Made by a program: the position numbers and the translations under genes. A stretch of DNA of 64,000 nucleotides from UBA8231 sp036011085 (GTDB lineage: Bacteria; Latescibacterota; UBA2968; UBA8231), in NCBI GenBank assembly GCA_036011085.1, contig DASCMS010000087.1:5496-69495 (forward strand), given 5' to 3'. Shown piece by piece: positions 19,372-27,144 of this stretch. The first letter of the stretch is position 1, and each line of letters begins with the position of its first letter. The notes under the pieces are model-generated. The model did no database searches. It saw nothing but the letters and a program-made list of their open reading frames with translations, and had not been told where the DNA came from.

Positions 19372-19965
19372 ATGCGCTACGCGGAATTCATCCAGCGGGA
19401 ACACTTCACCTACGAGGAACTCCTCGGCCTGTCGCAGGGCAACCTCATAGTGGACGCTCCGAACGAGTCCATTCGCCTGCCGGCGCCCCCCATGCTGATG
19501 CTCTCGCGCGTAGTAGAACTGGAGCGCCGTGGGTCCCGCGGTCGCATCGTCGGCGAGCAGGACATCAACGTGGCAGACTGGTTCTTTCACTGCCACTTCC
19601 GCAACGACCCGGTACAGCCCGGTTGCCTGGGCGTCGATGCGATCTGGCAGCTGGTCGGCCTCTACACTGCGGCCAACGGCGCCCCCGGTTCGGGCCGCGC
19701 TCTCGGCTGCAAAGAGGTGGAATTTACCGGCCAGATCCGGCCGTACAACAAAGTCGTTCGTTATGAGGTCGATATCCGTCGGTTCTCCCAGTTGAAGGAT
19801 TCCGGTTCAGCTGTCTCCATCGGCACGGCGAAGGTTCTTGTCGATGGCGAGCATATTTACACTGTGAAAGATGCCAAGGTGGGCATGTTCCTCGGCATCG
19901 ACTACCCCGACTACCCGGCGCAGTCACAGAACAGCGTCGGCGGCATCATGGATCGGGGGGACTGA
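19372..19965 (+). CDS. FabA-like 3-hydroxyacyl-ACP dehydratase
   Basis: 197 residues. The hot-dog helix region contains the catalytic His in FFHCHF, and DPVQPGCLGVDAIWQ supplies the catalytic Asp typical of FabA (FabZ has Glu). FabA-type enzymes dehydrate the 3-hydroxyacyl chain and can isomerise trans-2 to cis-3 double bonds, giving unsaturated chains. It starts three bases after the KAS III stop and is followed six bases later by a second dehydratase. Confidence 0.9.
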   Translation: MRYAEFIQREHFTYEELLGLSQGNLIVDAPNESIRLPAPPMLMLSRVVELERRGSRGRIVGEQDINVADWFFHCHFRNDPVQPGCLGVDAIWQLVGLYTAANGAPGSGRALGCKEVEFTGQIRPYNKVVRYEVDIRRFSQLKDSGSAVSIGTAKVLVDGEHIYTVKDAKVGMFLGIDYPDYPAQSQNSVGGIMDRGD

Positions 19966-19971
19966 GACCGC

Positions 19972-20430
19972 ATGTTGACCCCTCAACAGGTTCTCGACCT
20001 GATCCCGCAACAACGCCCCTTCCGCTTCATCGACCGCCTCGTCGAGATGAACGAATCGACGGCTGTGGGCGAATACACCTTTCGCGCCGACGAGACCTTC
20101 TATGAGGGTCACTTCCCCGGCAATCCCGTGACGCCCGGGGTCATCCTCATCGAGACCATGTGTCAGACGGGTCTGGTGGCTATGGGCATCCACCTGATGG
20201 GGCTGGAGATGCCCCGGGAGGACGTGGCCAGGACGATCACGCTGTTCACTGACGCCGACGTCGAGTTTGCTCGTGTCGTGCACCCCGAGGCCACCGTCCG
20301 AGTGACTGCGGAGAAGCTGTTCTGGCGGCGACGCAAGCTGAAATCGAAAGTCCAATTGACACTCGCCGACGGCACCTACGTTGCCGGTGGCACTGTTTCC
20401 GGTATGGGAGTTCCCCTTGAGCAAGACTGA
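19972..20430 (+). CDS. FabZ-like 3-hydroxyacyl-ACP dehydratase
   Basis: 152 residues. GHFPGNPVTPG carries the catalytic His and LIETMCQ the Glu, which is the FabZ pattern. Its last 14 bases overlap the start of the next ketosynthase gene. Having FabA-like and FabZ-like enzymes side by side suggests division of labour along the chain, or two different chain positions. Confidence 0.9.
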   Translation: MLTPQQVLDLIPQQRPFRFIDRLVEMNESTAVGEYTFRADETFYEGHFPGNPVTPGVILIETMCQTGLVAMGIHLMGLEMPREDVARTITLFTDADVEFARVVHPEATVRVTAEKLFWRRRKLKSKVQLTLADGTYVAGGTVSGMGVPLEQD

Positions 20431-21697
20431 ACGGCGTGTCGTCATCACCGGCCTGGGCGTACTGGCGCCGAACGGACACGGTCTCGACGAATTCAGCGCG
20501 GCGCTTCGCGAGGGGCGCAGCGGCATCCGCCACCATGAACGTCTGGCGGAGTTGAAGTTTGCCTGCCAGGTGGGCGGCATCCCGCAGGACGTCGAACAGT
20601 TCCAGGGCGAGTACCTGTCCGACGAAGAGCTGTTTGCCATGAACGCCAACATGATCTACGCCGTCATCGGCGCCATCGACGCCTGGAAGGACGCGGGTTT
20701 CGAGGTCCCGGACCTCGACGCGGAAGCGAACTGGGACACGGGGGCCATCATCGGCACCGGCATCGGCGGCATCGACACCATCAGCGAAACCCTGGGCCCG
20801 CGCACGGACGCCGGCAAGGTGCGCCGTCTTGGCAGCACGATGGTCGAGCAGATCATGTCGAGCGGCAACAGTGCCCGCGTCGCCGGCAAACTCGCCCTCG
20901 GCAATCAGGTGAGCACCAACTCCAGCGCCTGCAATACCGGCACGGAGGCCATCATCCAGGCCACCGAACGCATCCGCGACGGTCATGCGGTACGCATGCT
21001 CGCCGGCGGCTCCGAAGGTCACTCGCATTACATCTGGGCCGGCTTCGACGCCATGCGCGTCCTCAACCGGACGAAGAACGACGATCCCGGAGCGGCTTCG
21101 CGCCCGCTGAGTGCCTCGGCGGCGGGCTTCGTACCCGGCTCGGGCGCGGGTGTGCTGATGCTCGAAGAACTCGAGGCGGCCAGAGCCCGTGGCGCCCGCA
21201 TCTACGCCGAGGTACTGGGCGGCTCCCTCAACTGCGGCGGTCACCGCCAGGGCGGCAGCATGACGGCACCCAACCCTGTGAGCGTCCAGCGCTGCATTCG
21301 CGGTGCCCTGACCGACGCCGGTATAGCCGGCACAGAAGTAGACGCCATCAACGGCCATCTCACCGCCACCTTTGCCGATCCTCACGAGGTCAACAACTGG
21401 TCCAGGGCTCTCGAGAGAGAGCCGGGTGACATGCCCCACATCCACTCGACCAAGTCGCTCATCGGCCATGGCCTTGGTGCCGCCGGCGGTCTGGAGTGTG
21501 TCGCCTCCGTACTCGAGTTGCACTACGGCTTCGTTCACGGCTCCGTCAACTGCGAGGATCTGCATCCCGAGCTGGAGGAGTATGCCGGCGCCGTAGTACA
21601 CGACACGATCGACCTGCCGGATCTGAAGGTTATCGCCAAGGCCAGCTTTGGCTTCGGTGATGTGAACGGTTGCATCATGCTGCGCAAATACGACTAA
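20417..21697 (+). CDS. Beta-ketoacyl-ACP synthase, KAS I/II type (FabB/FabF-like)
   Basis: 426 residues from the TTG at 20417, which overlaps the FabZ-like gene; the frame is open to 20381. The active cysteine is C172 in NSSACNTGTE. The two histidines are in NGHLTATFAD (normally NAHGTGT) and SLIGHGLGA. It elongates the ACP-bound chain. The first His motif departs from the family consensus, so its substrate pocket may differ from housekeeping FabF. Confidence 0.9.
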   Translation: MSKTERRVVITGLGVLAPNGHGLDEFSAALREGRSGIRHHERLAELKFACQVGGIPQDVEQFQGEYLSDEELFAMNANMIYAVIGAIDAWKDAGFEVPDLDAEANWDTGAIIGTGIGGIDTISETLGPRTDAGKVRRLGSTMVEQIMSSGNSARVAGKLALGNQVSTNSSACNTGTEAIIQATERIRDGHAVRMLAGGSEGHSHYIWAGFDAMRVLNRTKNDDPGAASRPLSASAAGFVPGSGAGVLMLEELEAARARGARIYAEVLGGSLNCGGHRQGGSMTAPNPVSVQRCIRGALTDAGIAGTEVDAINGHLTATFADPHEVNNWSRALEREPGDMPHIHSTKSLIGHGLGAAGGLECVASVLELHYGFVHGSVNCEDLHPELEEYAGAVVHDTIDLPDLKVIAKASFGFGDVNGCIMLRKYD

Positions 21698-21745
21698 CTT
21701 CACCGTCGCGACTGCGACTACACCCCACCCGACAAGGACTGCCCA

Positions 21746-21994
21746 ATGGAGAACCAGGAAGTCTTCGATAAAGTCGTCGAGATCCTCAAGCCCTTTGCCA
21801 AGAACGAAGAGGCCCTCGGCAGCATCGCTCTCGAAACCTCGCTACAGAAGGACCTCGAAGTGAATTCCGCCCGCCTCGTCGACATCGTGCTCGAGATCGA
21901 AGACTCCTTCGACATCGAGGTCTCCGATGACGACGCCGACCAGGTGGGCACCGTCGGTGACGCCGTCAAGCTGATCGTCGCCGCCACCAGCTGA
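21746..21994 (+). CDS. Acyl carrier protein
   Basis: 82 acidic residues forming the four-helix ACP pattern. The phosphopantetheine serine is probably S41 in EVNSARL, where housekeeping ACPs read DSL. The altered motif and the position inside the operon suggest an ACP dedicated to this pathway. It should be activated by the phosphopantetheinyl transferase that converges on the operon at 22866-23492. Confidence 0.88.
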   Translation: MENQEVFDKVVEILKPFAKNEEALGSIALETSLQKDLEVNSARLVDIVLEIEDSFDIEVSDDDADQVGTVGDAVKLIVAATS

Positions 21995-22026
21995 AACACG
22001 GGCAGATCACCTCCCTGCAATAGACG

Positions 22027-22878
22027 ATGACCGACTCAGGCGCCAGTGACAGCCGGCTGCACGTCCCGGCCGAAGAACTGGCCAGCCTGAGCGGCATCGA
22101 GCGCCGGGCGCTGCTCTTTGCCCGGTGGCTCAACGCCTCACCGCTGCACCCCCTCTCGCACTGGATCAACACCCGGATCCACCGTCGCTGGATCCAGTGG
22201 CTCGCCACATCCCGGCGTCTGCACACCGTCGGCCTCGACCGCCTGGTCGACATGCCCACCGACCGGGGGGTGCTGATCGCGTCCAACCACCGCAGCTTCT
22301 TCGATCAGTTCATCATCGCCTGCAGCATCTACCAGGCGACGAACCGCTGGCCGCGGTTCTACTTTCCCGTGCGCTCCGAGTTCTTCTATGATCATCCCGT
22401 GGGCGTCTTCCTCAACGCTTTTGCCACCTCGGCGACGATGTTTCCACCGGTCTTCCGCCCACGCCCCAAGCGCGGCGTGACCCGGGCGGGCCTCGAGTTT
22501 CTCTCCCATGAACTGCAGTCCCCCGGGACGCTGGTGGGCATTCACCCGGAAGGCACCCGGGGCAAGGGACCGGACCCCTACGAGCTGCTCTCCGCCGAGC
22601 CCGGGTTCGGCAAGGTCGTTCTGCAGGCAAAGCCGGTGGTGATCCCCGTGTTCATCCGGGGCTTGAGCAACGACGCCCTCCACGAGATCAAGTGCAACAT
22701 CGCCGGTAGGGAACCGATCATCATCGTCTTCGGCGAGCCCGTAGATGTGTCCGATTTCAACGACGAGGACCCGCGCCTGCTGCGCCACCAGATGCAGGTG
22801 GGACGACGCGTACTCGAAGAGGTGGCTCAGCTTGCCGAGCAGGAGAAACAGGTTCGGCAGGAGCTTCAGTCGGGCTGA
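22027..22878 (+). CDS. 1-acyl-sn-glycerol-3-phosphate acyltransferase family (PlsC-like)
   Basis: 283 residues. The acyltransferase HX4D motif is H88-RSFF-D93 and the substrate-binding block is HPEGTRGKG. No clear transmembrane helix is visible, but an interfacial helix is possible. It is the last gene of the operon and would transfer the finished chain to glycerophosphate or another acceptor. Its 3' end overlaps the convergent phosphopantetheinyl transferase gene by 13 bases. Confidence 0.88.
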   Translation: MTDSGASDSRLHVPAEELASLSGIERRALLFARWLNASPLHPLSHWINTRIHRRWIQWLATSRRLHTVGLDRLVDMPTDRGVLIASNHRSFFDQFIIACSIYQATNRWPRFYFPVRSEFFYDHPVGVFLNAFATSATMFPPVFRPRPKRGVTRAGLEFLSHELQSPGTLVGIHPEGTRGKGPDPYELLSAEPGFGKVVLQAKPVVIPVFIRGLSNDALHEIKCNIAGREPIIIVFGEPVDVSDFNDEDPRLLRHQMQVGRRVLEEVAQLAEQEKQVRQELQSG

Positions 22879-23492
22879 GCTGGTGCTCTGTTGAGGAGTA
22901 GGGCGCAGGCCACCCACGGCCCGTCGTGGGACAGACTCAGATCCAGATCGATGGGCGTGCCGTCCGCTCCATGGACCAGGCACGGAGGCCCCAGGCCGTC
23001 GCGAAACCGCTGATCCTCGCGGCGCTCCACCGACAGCCCGGCCGGATCCAGCCGCAGGTGTTCTGCGGCGACCCGTTTCGCCAGTTCCCGCACGGCAGTG
23101 CTCTGCGCCACCTCCGGCCCGCGACGCTCCACCGCCCACAACGGCTCGCCGCTTTTCTGGCCAGCCATGGCGTGTACCCAGTCCTCTGCCTGCGTCACTC
23201 GCAGCCATAGCCGCACGTCGTCGTGGGTGACGGTGGTCTGCTGGTCGTCCACAGCAAACCGCCGCGGCGAGAAGGCGATCCCCGGCGTCAGTTTGGCCAC
23301 CACCTTGAAGCCGGCCTCTTTCGCCGCGAACAGCGTCCACAGCACGCGGTGCGGGTCATCGCTGGCGGCAACCCGGGCGACTTCATCGGGAGTGCACACG
23401 CGGGCGACGAAGCGCGAGCGCTCGTGGTGCCGGGCAATGTCCGGGTCACGCAGATCGACCACGTCGTTGCCGACCAGCGAGGCCGACGTCAT
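22866..23492 (-). CDS. 4'-phosphopantetheinyl transferase
   Basis: 208 residues from the ATG at 23492, which overlaps the stop of the PepSY gene as ATGA; the frame is open to 23591. GNDVVDL near the start and WTLFAAKEAGFK are the two magnesium and CoA signature motifs of the Sfp/AcpS superfamily. It converts apo-ACP to holo-ACP. Convergent overlap with the acyl-synthesis operon makes that ACP the likely substrate. Confidence 0.88.
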   Translation of the reverse strand: MTSASLVGNDVVDLRDPDIARHHERSRFVARVCTPDEVARVAASDDPHRVLWTLFAAKEAGFKVVAKLTPGIAFSPRRFAVDDQQTTVTHDDVRLWLRVTQAEDWVHAMAGQKSGEPLWAVERRGPEVAQSTAVRELAKRVAAEHLRLDPAGLSVERREDQRFRDGLGPPCLVHGADGTPIDLDLSLSHDGPWVACALLLNRAPAQPD

Positions 23493-24091
23493 CGCCCCAG
23501 GACCAGGTACAGGATCGACCCGACACCGTAGAGCGTGCTCGCTCCCAGTATGATCCAACCGAGACGACGATCCTGCTTGAGGGTGAACCACAGGTAGATC
23601 CCCGTGAGGGGAAACAGAATCATCGCCAGGCTGGCCAGGTCGACGAACAGACCCCAGACGAAAAAGCGACCACCGCCATCGTACCCGTGAAAGTGGTGGA
23701 GGCGATTCATGATGCCGGCAAATCCTGCCGCCTCGACGGTGAGAGTCACCTCCCGGTGGCCGGGGCGCAGTCTCAGTTTCTCGTTGGTCCCCGGACGGTG
23801 ATACTCGAAGATCCAGGTGCCGTCTTCATCGCGATGCCGGTTGCCCGGCCTGCCGTGCAGGCCCAACTCGTCTCCCAGTCGTTCCTGCCAAGTCGCCGCC
23901 TGCTCCGGTGACAGCCCCGGCGCCATCGTCAGTGCCGTAACGGAGGTGAGATCCTGCGTCGTCTTGTGACTCTTGCCACCAGGGAACCAGCTCTGGTGGG
24001 ACATGACGAATCCGGTGAACGCGTACATGAACAGACCGGCGGCCAGGACCAGGCCCGAGTACAGGTGCACGGTGCGGACGAGCCTGTACAT
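23489..24091 (-). CDS. PepSY-associated membrane protein, second of a pair
   Basis: 200 residues from the ATG at 24091 (TGATG junction with the upstream gene). TM helices are near 10-32, 135-160 and 170-198, with an external PepSY-like part between. HLYSGLVLAAG, and HHFHG further on, resemble the paired haem-binding histidines of PepSY_TM proteins. Possible electron transfer or iron reduction at the membrane is inferred from the family. Confidence 0.75.
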   Translation of the reverse strand: MYRLVRTVHLYSGLVLAAGLFMYAFTGFVMSHQSWFPGGKSHKTTQDLTSVTALTMAPGLSPEQAATWQERLGDELGLHGRPGNRHRDEDGTWIFEYHRPGTNEKLRLRPGHREVTLTVEAAGFAGIMNRLHHFHGYDGGGRFFVWGLFVDLASLAMILFPLTGIYLWFTLKQDRRLGWIILGASTLYGVGSILYLVLGR

Positions 24092-24669
24092 CAGCCGACG
24101 ACGTAGAGCATGAGGAGGATCGATCCGCCCGAACCCAGTCCCAGCAGCCACCATCCCGAGGAACGGCACGCCGGCCGCAGCCACCAGAACCAGATGCCGC
24201 TGACCACGGAAAACACGACGGCCCAGATGGAAATCTCGGTGTACACGGCCCAGGTAGCAGCCCACCGGGAGTTGGGCATGCTCTGCAGCCCGTGCAGGCC
24301 GATGATGGCCCCCAGCACCCCACGGCTGGTCTCGCTGACCCCCACGTGCCCCGTCAACTGGTTCAACCGAACCCGGTACTCCCGGGCAGGCCTGTTGATG
24401 AAGAAGACGAACTCGTCGGGCTGCGGATGCGACAGCCGCCAGAACGGCACCCAGCCCATCAGTTCCAGCCGGTCGCGCACGGCCTCTGCCAGCACCTGGT
24501 CCTTATCGGCCGTCGGCACGTCGATCGTCGTCTCCCACACGATCCCGTCGCTCTCCGCTGGACGGATGTGGTGATTGAAGGCCAGTCCGCTGACGCCGTA
24601 GATGACCATGTAGCCGGCACACAGCAGGCTCAGGTAGATGTGGATGTCGAGCAGGATCTTCTTCACCAT
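24091..24669 (-). CDS. PepSY-associated membrane protein, first of a pair
   Basis: 192 residues if it begins at the ATG at 24669; the frame is open to 24729, 17 bases from the divergent deacylase gene. It has a helix near 12-32 containing IYLSLLCAG and GLAFNHH, an external domain, and a C-terminal helix pair with WAVVFSVVSGIWFWWL. PepSY_TM proteins are usually one chain of 350-500 residues; here the two halves are separate, coupled genes. Confidence 0.72.
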   Translation of the reverse strand: MVKKILLDIHIYLSLLCAGYMVIYGVSGLAFNHHIRPAESDGIVWETTIDVPTADKDQVLAEAVRDRLELMGWVPFWRLSHPQPDEFVFFINRPAREYRVRLNQLTGHVGVSETSRGVLGAIIGLHGLQSMPNSRWAATWAVYTEISIWAVVFSVVSGIWFWWLRPACRSSGWWLLGLGSGGSILLMLYVVG

Positions 24670-24746
24670 GGGCCGTCCAAGGTCGAGAATCCGCCGGCCG
24701 TCGACAACCTTGCCGCCGTACACCCGCACTTCTATCCTAGCCTCTC

Positions 24747-26357
24747 ATGTACGACCTTGTCCTGTGCAATGGCCGCGTCCTCGACGGCACCGGCGCCCCC
24801 GCCCTGTCCGCGGACGTGGGGATCCAGGAGGGTCGAGTCGTCGCTGTAGGAGACTTGTCCGCAGTCGACGCCAGGCAGACCATCGATGCCTCCGAACGCT
24901 TCGTCGCCCCCGGCTTCATCGACATGCACACCCACTCCGACCTGACCCTCGTGATCGAAGGCCGCGCGTCCTCTTCCCTGGCGCAGGGCATCACGACTCA
25001 GATCGCCGGCAACTGTGGTGTCTCGGCGGCGCCCACTCTCGATCACGAACCCTACTACGGCCCGCTGGATCCGACCATGACCCGCGGTCTGGTCTGCGAC
25101 TGGATCGGCTTCGACGAGTACTTCGAGCGCCTCGACGATCAGGGCATCGGCACCAACGTTGCCACCCTCGTGGGACACGGCAACATCCGCGTCGCCGCCA
25201 TGGGCTGGGAAGACCGCGCTGCCCGCCCCGGCGAGATGGAGCGCATGTGCCAGCTGACGGCCCGGGCCATGGAAGACGGCTCCCTGGGTCTGTCGAGCGG
25301 TCTCGCTTATGCCCCGGGGCCGTATGCCCCTCTCGATGAGCTGGTCGAGCTGGGTAAGGTTGTGGGACGCTACGGTGGTCTCTACACCAGTCACATCCGC
25401 AACCAGACGCTGGGTATCGCCGACGCCGTGGGTGAGGTCATCGAAGTCGGCCAGCGGGCGGGTATCTCCGCTCACGTATCACACATGCAGCCCGGCTCCC
25501 CCATGCTCGGCGCCACCGCCGACCTGCTGGCCACCATCGACACCGTGCGCGCCGGCGGCGTCGACGTCAGTTGTGACGCCATCCCCTACACGATCGGCTC
25601 GACGACGCTCAAGTCCCTGCTGCCGCCCTGGGCCCTCGACGGCGGTGACAAGGCCCTGCTGGGCCGTCTACGCGATCCCGATATGCGCCACAGGATCAAG
25701 GTCGATACACTCACTCACGGGGCCGAGAGTGGCGGCAGTCGCAAACGGAACCTGGTGAAAGACGGAACCTGGGATCGCATCTGGCTGGGCAGCGCCGAGG
25801 CCAATGCCCATCTGGCGGGCAAGGACTTCGCCGAGATCGGACGGATCCGTGACCAGGATCCCCACGATGCCGTGCTCGACATCCTCATCGAGGAGGAGGC
25901 ACGTCCCTGGATGCTGGCCGAAGATGTCTCGGAGCAGGACTTCCTCAACATCGCTCGCCACGCGACAGGAGGGGTCATCTCCGACGGTTTCAGTCTGATC
26001 CCTGAAGGTGTACTGGCGGAGGGCCGGCACCATCCGCGATCCTATGCGGCGTTTCCTTACTTTCTGCGCCGGTTCATCCGCGAGCAGGGCGCCCTGACGT
26101 GGGAACAGGCAGTGCACAAGCTGACCGGCCACGCTGCCGCCCGTTTCCGGCTGGCCGACCGTGGCGTCCTGCGCGAGGGGGCCTGGGCGGACGTGGTCAT
26201 CTTCGATCCGGAGAGGATTGCCGAGGGCGCCGACTTCGACGATCCGTACCGCTATCCCCACGGCATCGACACGGTCCTCGTCAACGGCGTCGCCGCCGTG
26301 TACGAAGGCCGACTCACCGACAGCCGCTCAGGGCGTATTCTGCGCCGCGCGGCCTGA
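24747..26357 (+). CDS. N-acyl-D-amino-acid deacylase / D-aminoacylase (amidohydrolase superfamily)
   Basis: 536 residues. The amidohydrolase metal motif is GFIDMHTHSD; AGNCGVS, YTSHIRNQ and HVSHMQPG follow at the expected spacing, and ADVVIFDPERI closes the C-terminal beta domain. It hydrolyses N-acyl-D-amino acids, dipeptides or related amides. No signal peptide. It is divergent from the PepSY pair and may form a unit with the DUF1080 gene 30 bases downstream. Substrate range in this family is broad. Confidence 0.9.
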   Translation: MYDLVLCNGRVLDGTGAPALSADVGIQEGRVVAVGDLSAVDARQTIDASERFVAPGFIDMHTHSDLTLVIEGRASSSLAQGITTQIAGNCGVSAAPTLDHEPYYGPLDPTMTRGLVCDWIGFDEYFERLDDQGIGTNVATLVGHGNIRVAAMGWEDRAARPGEMERMCQLTARAMEDGSLGLSSGLAYAPGPYAPLDELVELGKVVGRYGGLYTSHIRNQTLGIADAVGEVIEVGQRAGISAHVSHMQPGSPMLGATADLLATIDTVRAGGVDVSCDAIPYTIGSTTLKSLLPPWALDGGDKALLGRLRDPDMRHRIKVDTLTHGAESGGSRKRNLVKDGTWDRIWLGSAEANAHLAGKDFAEIGRIRDQDPHDAVLDILIEEEARPWMLAEDVSEQDFLNIARHATGGVISDGFSLIPEGVLAEGRHHPRSYAAFPYFLRRFIREQGALTWEQAVHKLTGHAAARFRLADRGVLREGAWADVVIFDPERIAEGADFDDPYRYPHGIDTVLVNGVAAVYEGRLTDSRSGRILRRAA

Positions 26358-26387
26358 CGCTTCACACAGAGAAAGAGAAAGACTGGT

Positions 26388-27140
26388 ATGGCTTCCTTAG
26401 GATATGACGACACCGACTTCATTCCCGGACAACCCTTCCGCGTGCACGACAGTCAGCGGCCGCAGCCAACGATCATCACGCCAGGTGAGGCGCCGGGCGC
26501 GCCTCCCTCCGATGCTGTGATCCTCTTCGACGGCAGCGACCTGTCCGAGTGGGAGAGCGCCAAGGAGCCCGGCAGCGATGCCGGCTGGAAGGTGGAGAAC
26601 GGCTACATGGAGGTCGTCAAAGGCACCGGCGACATCCGCACTCTCAAGCAGTGGGGGGATTGCCAGCTGCACGTGGAGTGGGCCTGTCCGGAGAAGGTCG
26701 AAGGTGACAGCCAGGGACGCGGCAACAGCGGCGTGTTCCTGCACAACAGCCCGGAGAACGCGGGATACGAGATCCAGGTTCTCGACTGCTACGACAATCC
26801 CACGTACGCCGATGGCACGGCGGGCGCCATCTACGGACAGTTCCCGCCCCTGGTCAACGCCTGCCGGCAGCCGGGTCAGTGGCAGGTGTACGACATCATC
26901 TTCGAGGCCCCCGCGTGGGACGAAGGCTGGCTCGTCGTCCCGGCGTCGGTCACGGTGCTGCAGAATGGTGTCCTGCTCCACCATCGTCAGGAGGCCATGG
27001 GCCCCACGGGCCACCGCAACGTCTGCACCTACTCGACGCCCGACCCCGACGTCGGCGGTCTGCGGCTGCAGGATCACGGTGACGCCGTTCGCTTCCGCAA
27101 CATCTGGGTGCGCTCGCTGGTCGGGTACGACGCGGGCTGA
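26388..27140 (+). CDS. DUF1080 (3-keto-disaccharide hydrolase family) protein
   Basis: 250 residues. LFDGSDLSEWES, then GWKVENGYMEV, the segment RGNSGVFLHN and GYEIQVLDCYDNPTYADG are the hallmark blocks of DUF1080, a concanavalin-like jelly roll; some members cleave 3-keto-glycosides. No signal peptide is seen, which is less usual since many homologues are secreted. It sits four bases before the DUF362 fusion gene, so the two are probably co-translated. Confidence 0.88.
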   Translation: MASLGYDDTDFIPGQPFRVHDSQRPQPTIITPGEAPGAPPSDAVILFDGSDLSEWESAKEPGSDAGWKVENGYMEVVKGTGDIRTLKQWGDCQLHVEWACPEKVEGDSQGRGNSGVFLHNSPENAGYEIQVLDCYDNPTYADGTAGAIYGQFPPLVNACRQPGQWQVYDIIFEAPAWDEGWLVVPASVTVLQNGVLLHHRQEAMGPTGHRNVCTYSTPDPDVGGLRLQDHGDAVRFRNIWVRSLVGYDAG

Positions 27141-27144
27141 TCCC

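Noticed and set aside
20246..21703. 485-residue minus-strand open frame opposite the ketosynthase gene
   Set aside because: It mirrors the ketosynthase and has no recognisable domain; long antisense frames are common in GC-rich DNA. The + strand has all catalytic motifs.
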